A DNA stretch of 64,000 nt from Lachnospiraceae bacterium (GTDB lineage Bacteria; Bacillota; Clostridia; Lachnospirales; Lachnospiraceae). The number at the start of each line of letters is the position of its first letter. Positions within the stretch are counted from its first letter, which is position 1. The stretch spans positions 30,161 to 94,160 of the forward strand of contig JAETOL010000016.1 in the NCBI GenBank assembly GCA_021771755.1, read 5' to 3'. The notes below the pieces were generated by a model that saw nothing but the letters and a program-made list of their open reading frames with translations, was not told the DNA's origin and did not search any database. Below, piece after piece: positions 51,829 to 61,741 of the stretch. Made by a program: the position numbers and the translations under genes.

Positions 51829-54800
51829 TTATTTACTCAACTGATTTTCTACAAGATCCACAGAAACCAGGGTTGAAACACCTTTCTCCTGCATGGTGAT
51901 ACCATATAGTCTGTCTGCGGCATTCATGGTTCCACGTCTGTGTGTAATTATAATAAACTGTGTGTTCTTCGTCAACTTCTGAAGGTAAGATGCAAATCTT
52001 CCTACGTTAGAATCGTCCAGAGCGGCCTCAATCTCATCAAGAAGACAGAAGGGCGATGGTTTCAGATTCTGAATGGCAAAGAGAAGAGCAATAGCTGTCA
52101 GTGCTTTTTCTCCGCCTGACAACTGCATCATATTCTGCAGTTTCTTTCCTGGCGGCTGAGAAATGATTTTAATACCTGCCTCCAGAATATCTTCATCCTC
52201 CGAAAGCTCCAGCGTTCCCTTTCCTCCGCCAAAAAGTTCTTTGAATGCTTTATCAAACTCTCTCTGGATGTCATGGAATTTTTCTGCAAACTGCCTTCTC
52301 ATTCCTTCATCCAGTTCCTGAATAATACTTTCCAGCGTCTTTTCCGCCTGTACCAGATCCTCATACTGCCCGGACAAAAAGGCGTGGCGTTCCGAAAGCT
52401 CCTTGTAGTCCTCGATCGCATTTACATTAACTGAACCCAGTTTTCGGATTTCATCCTTAATGCGCGAAACTTCTTTTTTCATTTCCTGACGGTCTGTCAA
52501 TTCCTCTTTCCGATACGTCAGAGCATTATTCGGAGTGATCTCATATTCCTCCCACATATAAGAAATCTGAGTTTCTCTTTGCTCTTCCACTTTTTCCGCC
52601 TGGCTCTTCAGACGAAAACATTCCTTATCCAAAAGAGAGGTCCGTTCAGAAAGCTGATCTCTTTTTTCAAAAAATGCCTTATGGCTTATATTTTTTTCTT
52701 CCTTCTGCGCCTGTTTCTCGTCTCGCTGACGCTGAAGCTCCTGGTCCAGACTGCTGCAGGCATCTACTGCATCCTTTAGATTATGGATTCCTTCCTGCTT
52801 TCTTTTGGTTTCTTCTATACTTATTTTCAGATTTTCTTCCAGTTCACGACTTTCTCGCTGAAAAGCCTCCATCTCACCTAAAAGACGGATCAGATTTTCC
52901 TGAAGGAAATGTTCCTGCTGAGAAAGAGCGGCTTCGTCCAGACGGATCTGCTCCAGCTCCTTCATCTTGGCAGCTTCCTCTGCTCTCCATTCCCCCAGTT
53001 CCTTTTGTTTTGTCTCAATAAACGTTTCCAGTTCTTTTTCATCTCTCTGAGATTCTTCCAGTTCTTTCGCGATCGAAGAATGATCTGCACGGATCTCTCC
53101 TGCCTGTTTCCTGAGTTCCTCTTTTTCCCGGTCGATCTGCTGGTAGCTTTTCTGAATATTTGCTTCTTTTTCTTCCAGCTGTTCCAGATTCATCCTGGCT
53201 GTGTTCTGATCCACATACTGCTGTCTGAGCTTTTCCTGGAAATCAGCAATCGTATCACGAAGAACGTTTCTTCTGCTGCGGTTATCTCCGATTGCTGTCT
53301 GAAGCTCTGACAAGTCCTTTTTCAGAAGTCCTACACTGTTTTCCAGTTCTTCAATCTCTCTTCTTCGTCCAAGAAGATTACTGTTATTTTTAAAGGCACC
53401 ACCTGTCATGGATCCGCCGGGACTCAGTGATTCTCCCTCAATCGTCACCATACGGAGACTGTGCCTGTATTTTTTTCCGATTGCAATGGCATGATCAATA
53501 TGATCCACCACAAGAACTCGCCCCAGAAGATACTGCACCAGACCACTGTATTCCGCGTCTGCTTTTACCAGCGTATCCGCAGTTCCGATCACACCGTTTT
53601 CCTTAAGAACTTCTCTCTGAGAAAGTCCTCCTCGTGCGCTTATATTGGAAAGAGGCAAAAAAGTAGCCCGTCCAAAACGGTTCTTTTTTAGGAATTCAAT
53701 CATACGCTTAGCAGTCTGCTCATTGTCTGTAACAATATTCTGAATACTGCCTCCTAAAGCAGTTTCAATGGCAACTTCATAATCCTTCTGCACATGAATG
53801 ATATCTGCCACAACTCCCCTGATACCAGGTTCACGGCTTTTCTGTTCCATTACACGACGAATACTGTTGCCATATCCATCATACCTCTCCGTAATATTTT
53901 TCAGAGATTCCAGACGGGATGCTTCTCTATGATAAGCCGTCTGGCCTATTTCCATCTGACGGCTCTGTTCTTTCAGCTTTTCCTGGAGTTTCTGCACCTC
54001 TCCGTCAAGACGTACACACTCCCCATTCATAGAATCAATGGAATGCGTCACACTGTCATATCGGCTCTGAGCTTTTTTTCTCTCAGAGGCCAGTTCTTCC
54101 TCCTCTGTTTTCAGGTGAAGGATCCTCTGACTTACAGAAGCTTTACGAATATCCAGCTGCTCCATCATTGCATCAAATCGCTGTGCTTTTCCCTTGGTAG
54201 TCGCACGACTGTTCAGTATTTCAATGATTTCGTTCTTCCCATCTTCTACCGATGCAGCACAGGCAGACGCTTCTGACTGAATGTTTTCCAGATGTTCTGT
54301 TTCCTCTCTCAGCCTTCTCCGCTGTTCTGCAAGCTTTTCATGAAGCGCTTCCTTTTCCTCTGAAAACTTCTCTTTGTCAGCCGTCCTTTTCTTCAATTCC
54401 TCTGCCAGTGTCTCAAGACGATTTCTGTAATGATCGCTGTTTTGTTTTCCTGCAAGGATCTGTTCTTCAAGTACCTGAATCTGGCCTTCATGCTGCTGTC
54501 TGGTCAGCGCATTCTGCTGCTGCCGCTCCTTGAGTTCCTCCAGCCTTCCATTCAGTTCCTCCAGTTCCTGCTCCAGACGCTCATACTCTACTTTCGTCTG
54601 CTCATAAGCCTCTTTTGTATCCTTCAGTTCAGCTTCTGTATTCTCCAGTTTTTCTTCCAGTTCTTCCAGAAGCTTTCCTGTATGATCGTAATCCAGAAGG
54701 AATAAATTAACATCCAGTTCACGGAGTTCTTCTCTTTTGGCAAGATAGATTTTTGCTGTTTCAGACTGCTTTTCCAACGGTTCCAGCTGTCTGGTAAGTT

Positions 54801-55389
54801 CTGTCAGGATATCCGTCACACGAACCAGGTTCTGACGCTCCTCATCCAGCTTTTTGATGGTCGTATTCTTTCTGCGCTTAAATTTTACAATTCCTGCTGC
54901 CTCGTCAAAAAGTTCACGTCTGTCTTCCGGCTTGCCGCTTAAGATCTTATCGATCTGCCCCTGCCCGATGATCGAGTATCCTTCTTTGCCGATACCAGTA
55001 TCATAAAACATTTCCTGGATGTCCTTCAGCCGACAGTTACTTCCATTGATCAGATATTCACTTTCACCGGAGCGATAAAGCCGCCTGGTAACTGTCACTT
55101 CATTAAATTCCACCGGAAGCTTGTGATCGCTGTTGTCCAGAGTAATGGCAACCGAAGCAAAACTTAATGGTTTACGAAGCTCTGTTCCGGAAAAAATAAC
55201 ATCCTGCATATTTCCGCCGCGGAGCTGTTTCGCACTCTGCTCTCCCAGCACCCAGCGGACTGCATCACCTACATTGCTTTTCCCACTTCCATTTGGTCCT
55301 ACGATTCCGGTTATGCCATTATGAAATTCAAAATTGATCTTCTGAGCAAAGGATTTAAATCCGTGTACCTCAATGTTCTTTAAATACAT
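51829..55389 (-). CDS. smc: Chromosome partition protein SMC
   Basis: Condensin ATPase for chromosome compaction. 1186 residues, full length: N-terminal Walker A GPNGSGKSNVGDAVRWVLGE (about 32), long coiled coils (about 170-510 and 670-1030) around a hinge (GIRGVVADIIHV...VAIETALGGSIQNIV, about 515-640), C-terminal signature QLSGGEKALTAIALLF and Walker B LLDEIEAALDD (Ile where Val is common). AAGGTG precedes the ATG, which follows rnc by 9 nt. Confidence 0.97.
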   Translation of the reverse strand: MYLKNIEVHGFKSFAQKINFEFHNGITGIVGPNGSGKSNVGDAVRWVLGEQSAKQLRGGNMQDVIFSGTELRKPLSFASVAITLDNSDHKLPVEFNEVTVTRRLYRSGESEYLINGSNCRLKDIQEMFYDTGIGKEGYSIIGQGQIDKILSGKPEDRRELFDEAAGIVKFKRRKNTTIKKLDEERQNLVRVTDILTELTRQLEPLEKQSETAKIYLAKREELRELDVNLFLLDYDHTGKLLEELEEKLENTEAELKDTKEAYEQTKVEYERLEQELEELNGRLEELKERQQQNALTRQQHEGQIQVLEEQILAGKQNSDHYRNRLETLAEELKKRTADKEKFSEEKEALHEKLAEQRRRLREETEHLENIQSEASACAASVEDGKNEIIEILNSRATTKGKAQRFDAMMEQLDIRKASVSQRILHLKTEEEELASERKKAQSRYDSVTHSIDSMNGECVRLDGEVQKLQEKLKEQSRQMEIGQTAYHREASRLESLKNITERYDGYGNSIRRVMEQKSREPGIRGVVADIIHVQKDYEVAIETALGGSIQNIVTDNEQTAKRMIEFLKKNRFGRATFLPLSNISARGGLSQREVLKENGVIGTADTLVKADAEYSGLVQYLLGRVLVVDHIDHAIAIGKKYRHSLRMVTIEGESLSPGGSMTGGAFKNNSNLLGRRREIEELENSVGLLKKDLSELQTAIGDNRSRRNVLRDTIADFQEKLRQQYVDQNTARMNLEQLEEKEANIQKSYQQIDREKEELRKQAGEIRADHSSIAKELEESQRDEKELETFIETKQKELGEWRAEEAAKMKELEQIRLDEAALSQQEHFLQENLIRLLGEMEAFQRESRELEENLKISIEETKRKQEGIHNLKDAVDACSSLDQELQRQRDEKQAQKEEKNISHKAFFEKRDQLSERTSLLDKECFRLKSQAEKVEEQRETQISYMWEEYEITPNNALTYRKEELTDRQEMKKEVSRIKDEIRKLGSVNVNAIEDYKELSERHAFLSGQYEDLVQAEKTLESIIQELDEGMRRQFAEKFHDIQREFDKAFKELFGGGKGTLELSEDEDILEAGIKIISQPPGKKLQNMMQLSGGEKALTAIALLFAIQNLKPSPFCLLDEIEAALDDSNVGRFASYLQKLTKNTQFIIITHRRGTMNAADRLYGITMQEKGVSTLVSVDLVENQLSK

Positions 55390-55398
55390 ATGTCACCT

Positions 55399-56070
55399 TT
55401 ATTTTTTGATCTTGCGGATAGCCTGATAAGCAGCGGCCTGCTCTGCGGCTTTTTTTGTATGTCCTGCGCCATTGCCCGCAGGTACGCCATTGATCCGTAC
55501 CTCTACCTCAAACTGTTTGTTGTGATCCGGTCCGGTCTCTCCGGTCAGAATATATTCTACCGGATGCTTGCCGTCTTCCTGAACAAGCTCCTGAAGGATG
55601 GTCTTGCTGTCATAAAAGAGCTGCTTATGCTCCATATCATTTAATATAAAATTCAGGACAAACTCCTTCGCATCAGCAAATCCACCGTCCAGGTAAATTG
55701 CCCCCAGAAGAGCCTCTGTAGCATCTGATACAATAGAATCTCTCATACGTCCTCCGGTCATATCTTCTCCCTTTCCAAGAAGGAGGTATTCCGGAAGACC
55801 AAACTGTCTCGCACAATAAGCAAGACTTGGTTCGCATACAAGGCTGGCACGTTTTTTGGTGAGTTCTCCTTCCGGAAGCTGAGGAAAACGTGCATACAGC
55901 ACGTCGCTGCTGATCAGTTCCAGCACCGCGTCCCCCAGAAACTCCAGTCTCTCATTACAGCCAAGCTTTCCAAGCTTTTTTTCATTTGCGTAGGAACTGT
56001 GTGTCAGCGCCTGACGCAATAATTTTTTATTACGGAACCGGTAACCGATCTTCTGTTCCAGCTGTTCCAT
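55399..56070 (-). CDS. rnc: Ribonuclease III
   Basis: Double-stranded RNA endonuclease for rRNA and mRNA processing. 223 residues: catalytic motif NERLEFLGDAVLELI (about 38-52), the second acidic site in ATEALLGAIYLDGG (about 118), then a dsRBD (about 153-223) with GVPAGNGAGHTKKAAEQAAA. It starts 3 nt after plsX. Confidence 0.96.
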   Translation of the reverse strand: MEQLEQKIGYRFRNKKLLRQALTHSSYANEKKLGKLGCNERLEFLGDAVLELISSDVLYARFPQLPEGELTKKRASLVCEPSLAYCARQFGLPEYLLLGKGEDMTGGRMRDSIVSDATEALLGAIYLDGGFADAKEFVLNFILNDMEHKQLFYDSKTILQELVQEDGKHPVEYILTGETGPDHNKQFEVEVRINGVPAGNGAGHTKKAAEQAAAYQAIRKIKK

Positions 56071-56073
56071 TTT

Positions 56074-57126
56074 TTATACCTCTTTCTCTTCTTTCCCCTG
56101 GGGATTTTCCGGATATACCGGTGGAAGAATCCTCTCTGCTATTTTTTCATTGATCTTCTGCTGCTTAAACTGTACACACTGGAAGACAGCATTTTTAATC
56201 TCCACTGCTTTTGCACTGCCATGGGTTTTTACCACAAGGCCCTTCAGTCCCAGAAGCGGCGCTCCACCGTACTTGGTGGTATCAAAATCTTTCAGGGTTT
56301 CTTTCAATGCCGGTTTGATCAGAAGAGCTCCGATTTTACTTCTCAGATTTTTCATCATTCCGCCCTTGATCTTTTTGATCAGAGATCCGCTGACTCCTTC
56401 ATAAAGCTTCAGAATCACATTTCCCACAAAAGCTTCGCAGACGATCACATCTGCATAGCCGGAAGGAATATCCCTGGCCTCAATGCTTCCAATAAAGTTG
56501 ATTCCTTCTGCTTCTTTTAAAAGTGGAAATGTTTCTTTTACAAGAGCATTTCCCTTTTCTTCTTCGGCGCCGTTATTGACAATGGCAACTCTGGGGTTTT
56601 TGACTCCCACTACCTGTTCCATATAAATGGATCCCATCTTTGCAAACTGTACCAGATGAGAAGGTCTGGCGTCTACATTGGCTCCACAGTCGATCAAAAG
56701 ACTTACGCCTTCCATGGTAGGGATCAGTGGTGCAAGAGGAGGACGTTCCACTCCCTTTGCCCTTCCCACAAGTACCTGTCCGCCTACAAGAACAGCTCCT
56801 GTGCTTCCTGATGAAACAAAAGCATCTGCTTCTTTTTTCTTTACAAGATTTAATCCCACTACAATAGAGGAATCCTTTTTCTTACGAATGGCAAACACAG
56901 GTGGTTCTGCCGTTTCGATCACTTCTGAAGTGTGCAGGATCTGTATTCTGTCCTGAGGGTATCCCGGATATTTATCCAGCTCTTTTCGGATCACGTCTTC
57001 GAGGCCGGTAAGGATCACAAGGATATCCTCACGTTCTTTTACGGCTTCTACGGCTGCTTTTACAGGTTCTTCCGGTGCATGGTCGCCTCCCATGGCGTCC
57101 ACGACTACTTTTACTAACTCTGCCAT
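56074..57126 (-). CDS. plsX: Phosphate acyltransferase PlsX
   Basis: Makes acyl-phosphate from acyl-ACP for phospholipid synthesis. 350 residues: VVDAMGGDHAPEEPVKAAVE at the N-terminus, FVSSGSTGAVLVGG (about 105), LLIDCGANVDARP and DVIVCEAFVGNVILK. AGGAGG precedes the ATG. An acpP gene usually follows plsX in Firmicutes, but here rnc follows directly and acpP is absent from the window. First gene of the plsX-rnc-smc-ftsY-ilvA unit. Confidence 0.96.
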   Translation of the reverse strand: MAELVKVVVDAMGGDHAPEEPVKAAVEAVKEREDILVILTGLEDVIRKELDKYPGYPQDRIQILHTSEVIETAEPPVFAIRKKKDSSIVVGLNLVKKKEADAFVSSGSTGAVLVGGQVLVGRAKGVERPPLAPLIPTMEGVSLLIDCGANVDARPSHLVQFAKMGSIYMEQVVGVKNPRVAIVNNGAEEEKGNALVKETFPLLKEAEGINFIGSIEARDIPSGYADVIVCEAFVGNVILKLYEGVSGSLIKKIKGGMMKNLRSKIGALLIKPALKETLKDFDTTKYGGAPLLGLKGLVVKTHGSAKAVEIKNAVFQCVQFKQQKINEKIAERILPPVYPENPQGKEEKEV

Positions 57127-57156
57127 AATATGCCTCCTGTTAAAAATTCAAGCTTT

Positions 57157-57186
57157 ATCATACTAAATTTAAAGGGGTAAAGTCAA
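57157..57186 (-). promoter_or_regulatory. Promoter of the plsX-rnc-smc-ftsY-ilvA operon
   Basis: TTGACT (57186-57181), 18-bp spacer, TATGAT (57162-57157). Confidence 0.65.
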
Positions 57187-57202
57187 GATATGTGGGAAAT
57201 TT

Positions 57203-57691
57203 CTATAAAATATCCCTTCCGTCCAGTACTGCTTCTATCAGGCAATCTCCCTGATAACTGAGCTTCAGCGAAAAGAAAGGCGCATTTTCATTCAAAAGCC
57301 GTAAAAAAATCTTGTCACCCTCCCAAAGGTTCAGCTTCAGAAGTTCCTCCTTTTTCACCCATTCCAGAATCCCCTCATCGCAGTCCTTCAATTCTCCGGA
57401 AAAACCATCCGCAGTATAAAGGCACATATATTCTGTTCCATAGCCTTCCTGAGTAAAGGTAACCATTCCCCTGAATCTCCAGGAAGTCAAAGTAAGTCCG
57501 GTTTCTTCATAAGCCTCTCTCAGAAGACAGTCCTCCGGGCTTTCCCCTTCTTCAAAATGTCCGCCGATGCCGATCCATTTATCTTTATTGACATCTTGTT
57601 TTTTTGATACCCGGTGGAGCATCAGATAGGCGTCCTCCTTTTCCACATAACACAGTGTGGTCATCGGGCTTTTTGTCTTTTTCTCATCCAT
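57203..57691 (-). CDS. Nudix hydrolase (MutT / 8-oxo-dGTP diphosphatase-like)
   Basis: 162 residues with a complete Nudix box, GGHFEEGESPEDCLLREAYE followed by ETGLTL (about 42-67). VEKEDAYLMLHRV and WIGIGGH fit the MutT/MTH1 type, and EWVKKEELLKLNLWEGDK the C-terminal part. Sanitising oxidised nucleotides is likely. Its start overlaps the end of the ABC-F gene by 8 bp, so the two are translationally linked. Confidence 0.9.
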   Translation of the reverse strand: MDEKKTKSPMTTLCYVEKEDAYLMLHRVSKKQDVNKDKWIGIGGHFEEGESPEDCLLREAYEETGLTLTSWRFRGMVTFTQEGYGTEYMCLYTADGFSGELKDCDEGILEWVKKEELLKLNLWEGDKIFLRLLNENAPFFSLKLSYQGDCLIEAVLDGRDIL

Positions 57692-59537
57692 GATTCTGCG
57701 CCTCGATTCTTTCTGCCAGATCGTTCAGATAGACCCAGCGATCCATTTTTTCTTCCAGAAGAGCTTCTGCTTCTTCTTTTTCTTTTGTCAGCTCGTTGAG
57801 CTTTCCGGAATTTGTGGCATTTGCCATGATATCCGCATCCAGCTTTTCAATCTTTGTTTCCAGCTTTGCGATATCCTCATCAATTGTCTCGTATTCTCTC
57901 TGTTCCTTAAAAGAAAACTTCAGTTTCGTGGTACGGTTCTGCTTCCAGGTTTTTACGGAATCCTTTTCCCCTGAAGCGGCTGCATTATCGTTTTCTCCGG
58001 CTCCCTTGCCGCCTTCTTTCTTTCCAGAGGCAAAATCACTTCCTGACGTATCCCCAAAACGTCTCTTTTTTGATTCCAGATAATCCGTATATCCTCCCTC
58101 ATACTGTGTCAGATTTCCATCTCTGTCAAATTCAAAAATACGGTCTGCCAGATTATCCAGAAAATAACGGTCATGAGAAACTGCGATCACAATTCCCGCA
58201 AAAGAATCCAGATAATCCTCAAGAATCGTCAGCGTAGGAATATCGATATCGTTGGTAATCTCATCCAGCAGCAGTACATTTGGAGCTGCTGCAAGGATTT
58301 TCAGAAGATACAGCCTTTTCTTTTCTCCTCCGGAAAGCTTTTCAATAGGAGCATACTGCATAGAAGAGTCAAAAAGGAACTGTTCCAGAAGCTTTGCCGC
58401 ACTGATCAGGCCATCCTTTGTAGGAATATATTCTGCAACATCCTTGATATAATCAATGACCCTCTGGCTGGTGTTCATTTCTTCGATTTCCTGAGAAAAA
58501 TATCCCATACGGATGGTCTCACCTGTTTCTACATGACCACTGTCCGGCTCCAGTATCCCGGCAATGATCTTAAGAAGTGTGGATTTGCCGCAGCCGTTTG
58601 GTCCGATGATCCCAAGCCTCTGATTTTTCAGCACAATGTAGTCAAAATCCCGGATGCAGACCTTTTCTCCAAAGCTTTTGGAAATGTGGTGCAGCTCAAT
58701 GGTTTTCTTTCCCATTCGGGTTTCCACAGAATCAATCTCCACACTCTTATCCCGCACCGGAGCAGTTCCATTTTTCAGTGCTTCCAGCCTTTCCAGCCTT
58801 GCTCTCTGTTTGGTGGTTCTTGCACGGCAGCCTCGTTTCGCCCACTCCAGCTCCATGCGCAGAACACTCTGTCTCTTTCGCTCTGAGGCCATTTCCATTT
58901 CCTCACGTTCTGCCTTCATCTCCAGAAATTTGGAATATTTCGCCTCATAGGTATAGGTTTTTCCATGACTGATCTCCAGGATTTTATTTGTAACCCGATC
59001 CAGAAAGTATCGGTCATGAGTTACCATGATCACAGCTCCTTTAAACCGGTTCAGATAATCCTCCAGCCACGCTGCCATCTCATTGTCCAGATGGTTGGTG
59101 GGCTCGTCCAGAATCAGAAGATCCGCAGGATTGATCAGAACCCTAGCCAGTGCCACACGCTTCTTCTGACCTCCGGAAAGATGAGCAATCTCCTCCTCAT
59201 GGTCTGCAATTCCCAGTTTGTTAAGAACCATGTGTGCATCTGTTTCCGGATTCCAGTCCGCCTCTCTTTTTCCTTCGCTCACATAAGAAAGGATCGTCGC
59301 GCCTTCCGGAAACTGCGGATGCTGAGAAAGATAAGAAAGGCGCAGACCGTTCTGGCGGATTACCTGTCCCTCATCTGCCTCCTCCAGTCCGGCCAGGATT
59401 CTTAAAAAAGTAGTTTTTCCTGTACCGTTGATACCTATGATCCCTATTTTATCTCCCTGGTGGATACCTACGGAAATATCATCAAAGATCACCTTATCTC
59501 CATAAACTTTACTAATGTGTTCCATATTTAAAATATT
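57684..59537 (-). CDS. ABC-F family ATPase (Uup-like)
   Basis: 617 residues, two ABC domains and no membrane segments. Domain 1 has GINGTGKTT (about 37), HLSGGQKKRVALA and LILDEPTNHLD; domain 2 has GPNGCGKST, KLSGGEKKRLYLL and LLLDEITNDIDIPT, in which Ile replaces the Pro of the usual DEPTN. A linker of charged residues joins them, and a C-terminal coiled coil (about 550-615) is as in Uup. ABC-F proteins act on ribosomes or on DNA branch structures; no resistance role can be claimed. ATG 59537 has GAGGAG upstream. Confidence 0.92.
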   Translation of the reverse strand, partial: NILNMEHISKVYGDKVIFDDISVGIHQGDKIGIIGINGTGKTTFLRILAGLEEADEGQVIRQNGLRLSYLSQHPQFPEGATILSYVSEGKREADWNPETDAHMVLNKLGIADHEEEIAHLSGGQKKRVALARVLINPADLLILDEPTNHLDNEMAAWLEDYLNRFKGAVIMVTHDRYFLDRVTNKILEISHGKTYTYEAKYSKFLEMKAEREEMEMASERKRQSVLRMELEWAKRGCRARTTKQRARLERLEALKNGTAPVRDKSVEIDSVETRMGKKTIELHHISKSFGEKVCIRDFDYIVLKNQRLGIIGPNGCGKSTLLKIIAGILEPDSGHVETGETIRMGYFSQEIEEMNTSQRVIDYIKDVAEYIPTKDGLISAAKLLEQFLFDSSMQYAPIEKLSGGEKKRLYLLKILAAAPNVLLLDEITNDIDIPTLTILEDYLDSFAGIVIAVSHDRYFLDNLADRIFEFDRDGNLTQYEGGYTDYLESKKRRFGDTSGSDFASGKKEGGKGAGENDNAAASGEKDSVKTWKQNRTTKLKFSFKEQREYETIDEDIAKLETKIEKLDADIMANATNSGKLNELTKEKEEAEALLEEKMDRWVYLNDLAERIEAQNHG

Positions 59538-59567
59538 CATTTCAATACTCCTCATACAGTCATTCTC

Positions 59568-59573
59568 ATTATA
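59568..59573 (-). promoter_or_regulatory. Possible -10 box of the ABC-F gene
   Basis: Consensus TATAAT on the minus strand, 30 nt before the ATG, without a good -35. Confidence 0.4.
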
Positions 59574-59609
59574 GTTTCTTTCCATTTACAACAGAAAGTT
59601 CTTATCCTG

Positions 59610-60968
59610 TCAGCCTTCTTCCACTCTTACAGCTTTTTCTTCTCTTGGAAAACGCTTTATATAATAGATCACAAAAAGGACAGCGGTAATCCCCCAGGAT
59701 ACCGGATAGCTGAGCATAATGGTTTCGATCCCCGGAAAAACCGGCAGAACGGCAAACATCCATGTAATCCTGAGAATGCAGACGCCTCCACAGGTAAGGA
59801 TCACCGGAACCAGCACCTTGCCTGCTCCTCTCAGTGCACCGGAAAGGATTCCGATCGCTACATAAAGGAAATAAGACGGCATCAGAAAACGCATCATATA
59901 GACTCCGATCTCAACAACTCCCCGGTCTGTGGTAAAAAGCCGATACAGAGGGTCTGCAAAGACCACCAGCAGCCCGCTGAGAGCAATTGCCGCCGCATAG
60001 GACATTCCCAGACATACCAGTACACTTTTTCTCATACGTTTTGTTTTTCCCGCACCATAATTCTGTCCCACAAAAGTGGTAATTGAAATAGAAAATGCAT
60101 TTACCACCATCCAGAAAACTGCATCGATCTTCCCGAAGGTTCCCCAGGCCGCCACATGGTCGGTTCCCAGACGATTGACAAATACCTGGATCACAATATT
60201 GGCCACACAATACATAGCCGCCTCAATTCCAGCCGGTATACCGATTCGAAGTACGGAACGAAGTGAATTTCCATAAAAACGAAGTTTTTTTATTTCCAGC
60301 TTAAAATATCCCTGTCCTTTTATCAGCATTGCCGATACGATCACTGCACTGACTCCCTGACAGAAGATAGTCGCAATGGCAACGCCCTCTACACCCATAC
60401 CTCCAATAACTACCAGAAGAATGTCCAACAGGATATTCAGAACACAGGCCGTTATCAGCACATACAACGGACGTCTGGAGTCACCCATTGCCCTGAGAAC
60501 AGCCGCTCCCATATTATAAACAAGGTTGAATACCGTTCCGCAAAAATAAATATGCAGATAAACGCTGGATTCATCCATCAGTTCCATAGGAGTATTCATC
60601 ATCTGTAAAATCGTATCGGATGAAAAAAAAACAATAATCCCAATTACACAGCCCGCCACAATTGAAAAAGCTGCTGCTGTATGTATCGTCCGATCCAGAT
60701 TCTTTTTGTCCTGGGCCCCGTAAAACTGGGATACGATCACTGCCGCACCTGAAGTCAGACCTACAAACACCTCCACGATCAGATTTACGATCTGATTGAC
60801 AGAACCTCCAACCGCTGCCAGTGCTTCCTTACCCACAAAACGACCGACAACAATCGTGTCGGCCGTATTATAGATCTGCTGAAAAAAAGTCCCGAACACA
60901 ATCGGAAAAAAGAACAATAACAGCTGCTTCCAGATCACGCCTTCTGTGATCTGATTTTTTTTATTCAT
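59610..60968 (-). CDS. MATE family efflux transporter
   Basis: 452 residues with about twelve membrane segments and MatE landmarks FGTFFQQIYNTADTIVVGRF, AAVIVSQFYGAQDKKNLDRT, LRAMGDSRRPL and TFVGQNYGAGKTKRMRK. It resembles the multidrug/flavin Na+ antiporter-like branch common in Clostridia. ATG 60968 has GGAGG upstream and replaces a longer frame from 61037. Its promoter lies in a terminator-like hairpin. Confidence 0.92.
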   Translation of the reverse strand: MNKKNQITEGVIWKQLLLFFFPIVFGTFFQQIYNTADTIVVGRFVGKEALAAVGGSVNQIVNLIVEVFVGLTSGAAVIVSQFYGAQDKKNLDRTIHTAAAFSIVAGCVIGIIVFFSSDTILQMMNTPMELMDESSVYLHIYFCGTVFNLVYNMGAAVLRAMGDSRRPLYVLITACVLNILLDILLVVIGGMGVEGVAIATIFCQGVSAVIVSAMLIKGQGYFKLEIKKLRFYGNSLRSVLRIGIPAGIEAAMYCVANIVIQVFVNRLGTDHVAAWGTFGKIDAVFWMVVNAFSISITTFVGQNYGAGKTKRMRKSVLVCLGMSYAAAIALSGLLVVFADPLYRLFTTDRGVVEIGVYMMRFLMPSYFLYVAIGILSGALRGAGKVLVPVILTCGGVCILRITWMFAVLPVFPGIETIMLSYPVSWGITAVLFVIYYIKRFPREEKAVRVEEG

Positions 60969-60988
60969 TTTCAAACCTCCAAAATCCC

Positions 60989-61025
60989 AAAAAATTCCTC
61001 TGCTATGAAGTATAGCAGAGGAATT
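60989..61025 (-). terminator. Terminator-like hairpin containing the MATE promoter
   Basis: AATTCCTCTGCTAT (60993-61006) and its exact complement (61012-61025) form a 14-bp stem with a 5-nt loop, followed by six T on the minus strand. It could end transcripts of the vWA remnant; the -10 box of the next promoter lies in its loop. It could alternatively be an operator palindrome. Confidence 0.7.
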
Positions 61026-61037
61026 CCTGAAAATCAA
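61009..61037 (-). promoter_or_regulatory. Promoter of the second MATE gene
   Basis: TTGATT (61037-61032), 17-bp spacer, TATACT (61014-61009), the -10 sitting at the loop of the inverted repeat 60993-61025. Confidence 0.65.
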
Positions 61038-61070
61038 TTTTTTGTTGTATATATGGAAATTTTTAATCTG

Positions 61071-61277
61071 TCAGCCCGGGATCTTCAGGTTATGCCTGTC
61101 CGTTCCATATCCTCCATGAGAAAACTCTCTTCGCAATTCCCGCATACGGTACTCTTTATGGTACATCTCCTCAGAAACTGCAGAAATGTTTGCACTGCTG
61201 CAGATGCTTCCAAGCTTCATCATCACGGCACGTCTGACATATCCGGCTGCAAGACTTATTTTCAGATATCCATACAT
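61071..61277 (-). other. Possible 3' remnant in another frame, 68 codons
   Basis: Open frame reading YGYLKISLAAGYVRRAVMMK and ending in NLKIPG, overlapping the end of the vWA fragment in a different frame, without a ribosome site. The composition looks protein-like, so it may be the frameshifted tail of the same decayed gene, but I recognise no family. Confidence 0.3.
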
Positions 61278-61566
61278 AAGGAAACAGCCGGCTCTGTGGA
61301 AAATTCCGTTTTCGTACCGGGAATGAAAAGCTGTCCATTTTTCTTACATACTGCATTGGCATCCGGCTATACAAAAGCTCACATTTTTCATTACAAAGCG
61401 CCACTGTCACCAGTGCCTCTCCGCTGTTTTCCTGCTGCTTCTCCAGCCATCTGTTAAAAGACTGGATAATTATTTTTTCCCGCCCATACATAGACAGACT
61501 CCTGTCCAAAACACAGATAAATTCCGGTATCCCTAAGTTTTCTGCTGCATTTATGTTTTTCTTCAC
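61171..61566 (-). pseudogene. Truncated von Willebrand factor A-domain protein
   Basis: 131 residues. The first 85 look like a vWA domain: EFICVLDRSLSM with the MIDAS DxSxS, then SFNRWLEKQQENSGEALVTV and LYSRMPMQYVRKM. The rest of the domain, with the second and third metal-site motifs, is missing and is replaced by a low-homology Cys-rich tail. GTG 61566 has AGGAGG 7 nt upstream and is the likely start. Together with the overlapping frame at 61071-61277 this looks like a deletion/frameshift remnant. The 175 bp upstream hold a TATAAT but no good -35. Confidence 0.6.
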
Positions 61567-61741
61567 TTCTTTCCCTCCTCTTCCCCCTGCCAAAAATAAA
61601 ATCACATCTGTTCGGATGTTAATTTTATTATACAGAACAAAAAGGGAAATCTGTGTTTGAAATTCATAGTCAAAAAGAGATAAAGTCACAATAAAAAACT
61701 TTTTCTTTTAGATAATACAATAAGCTCCTTTATTATGTAAA

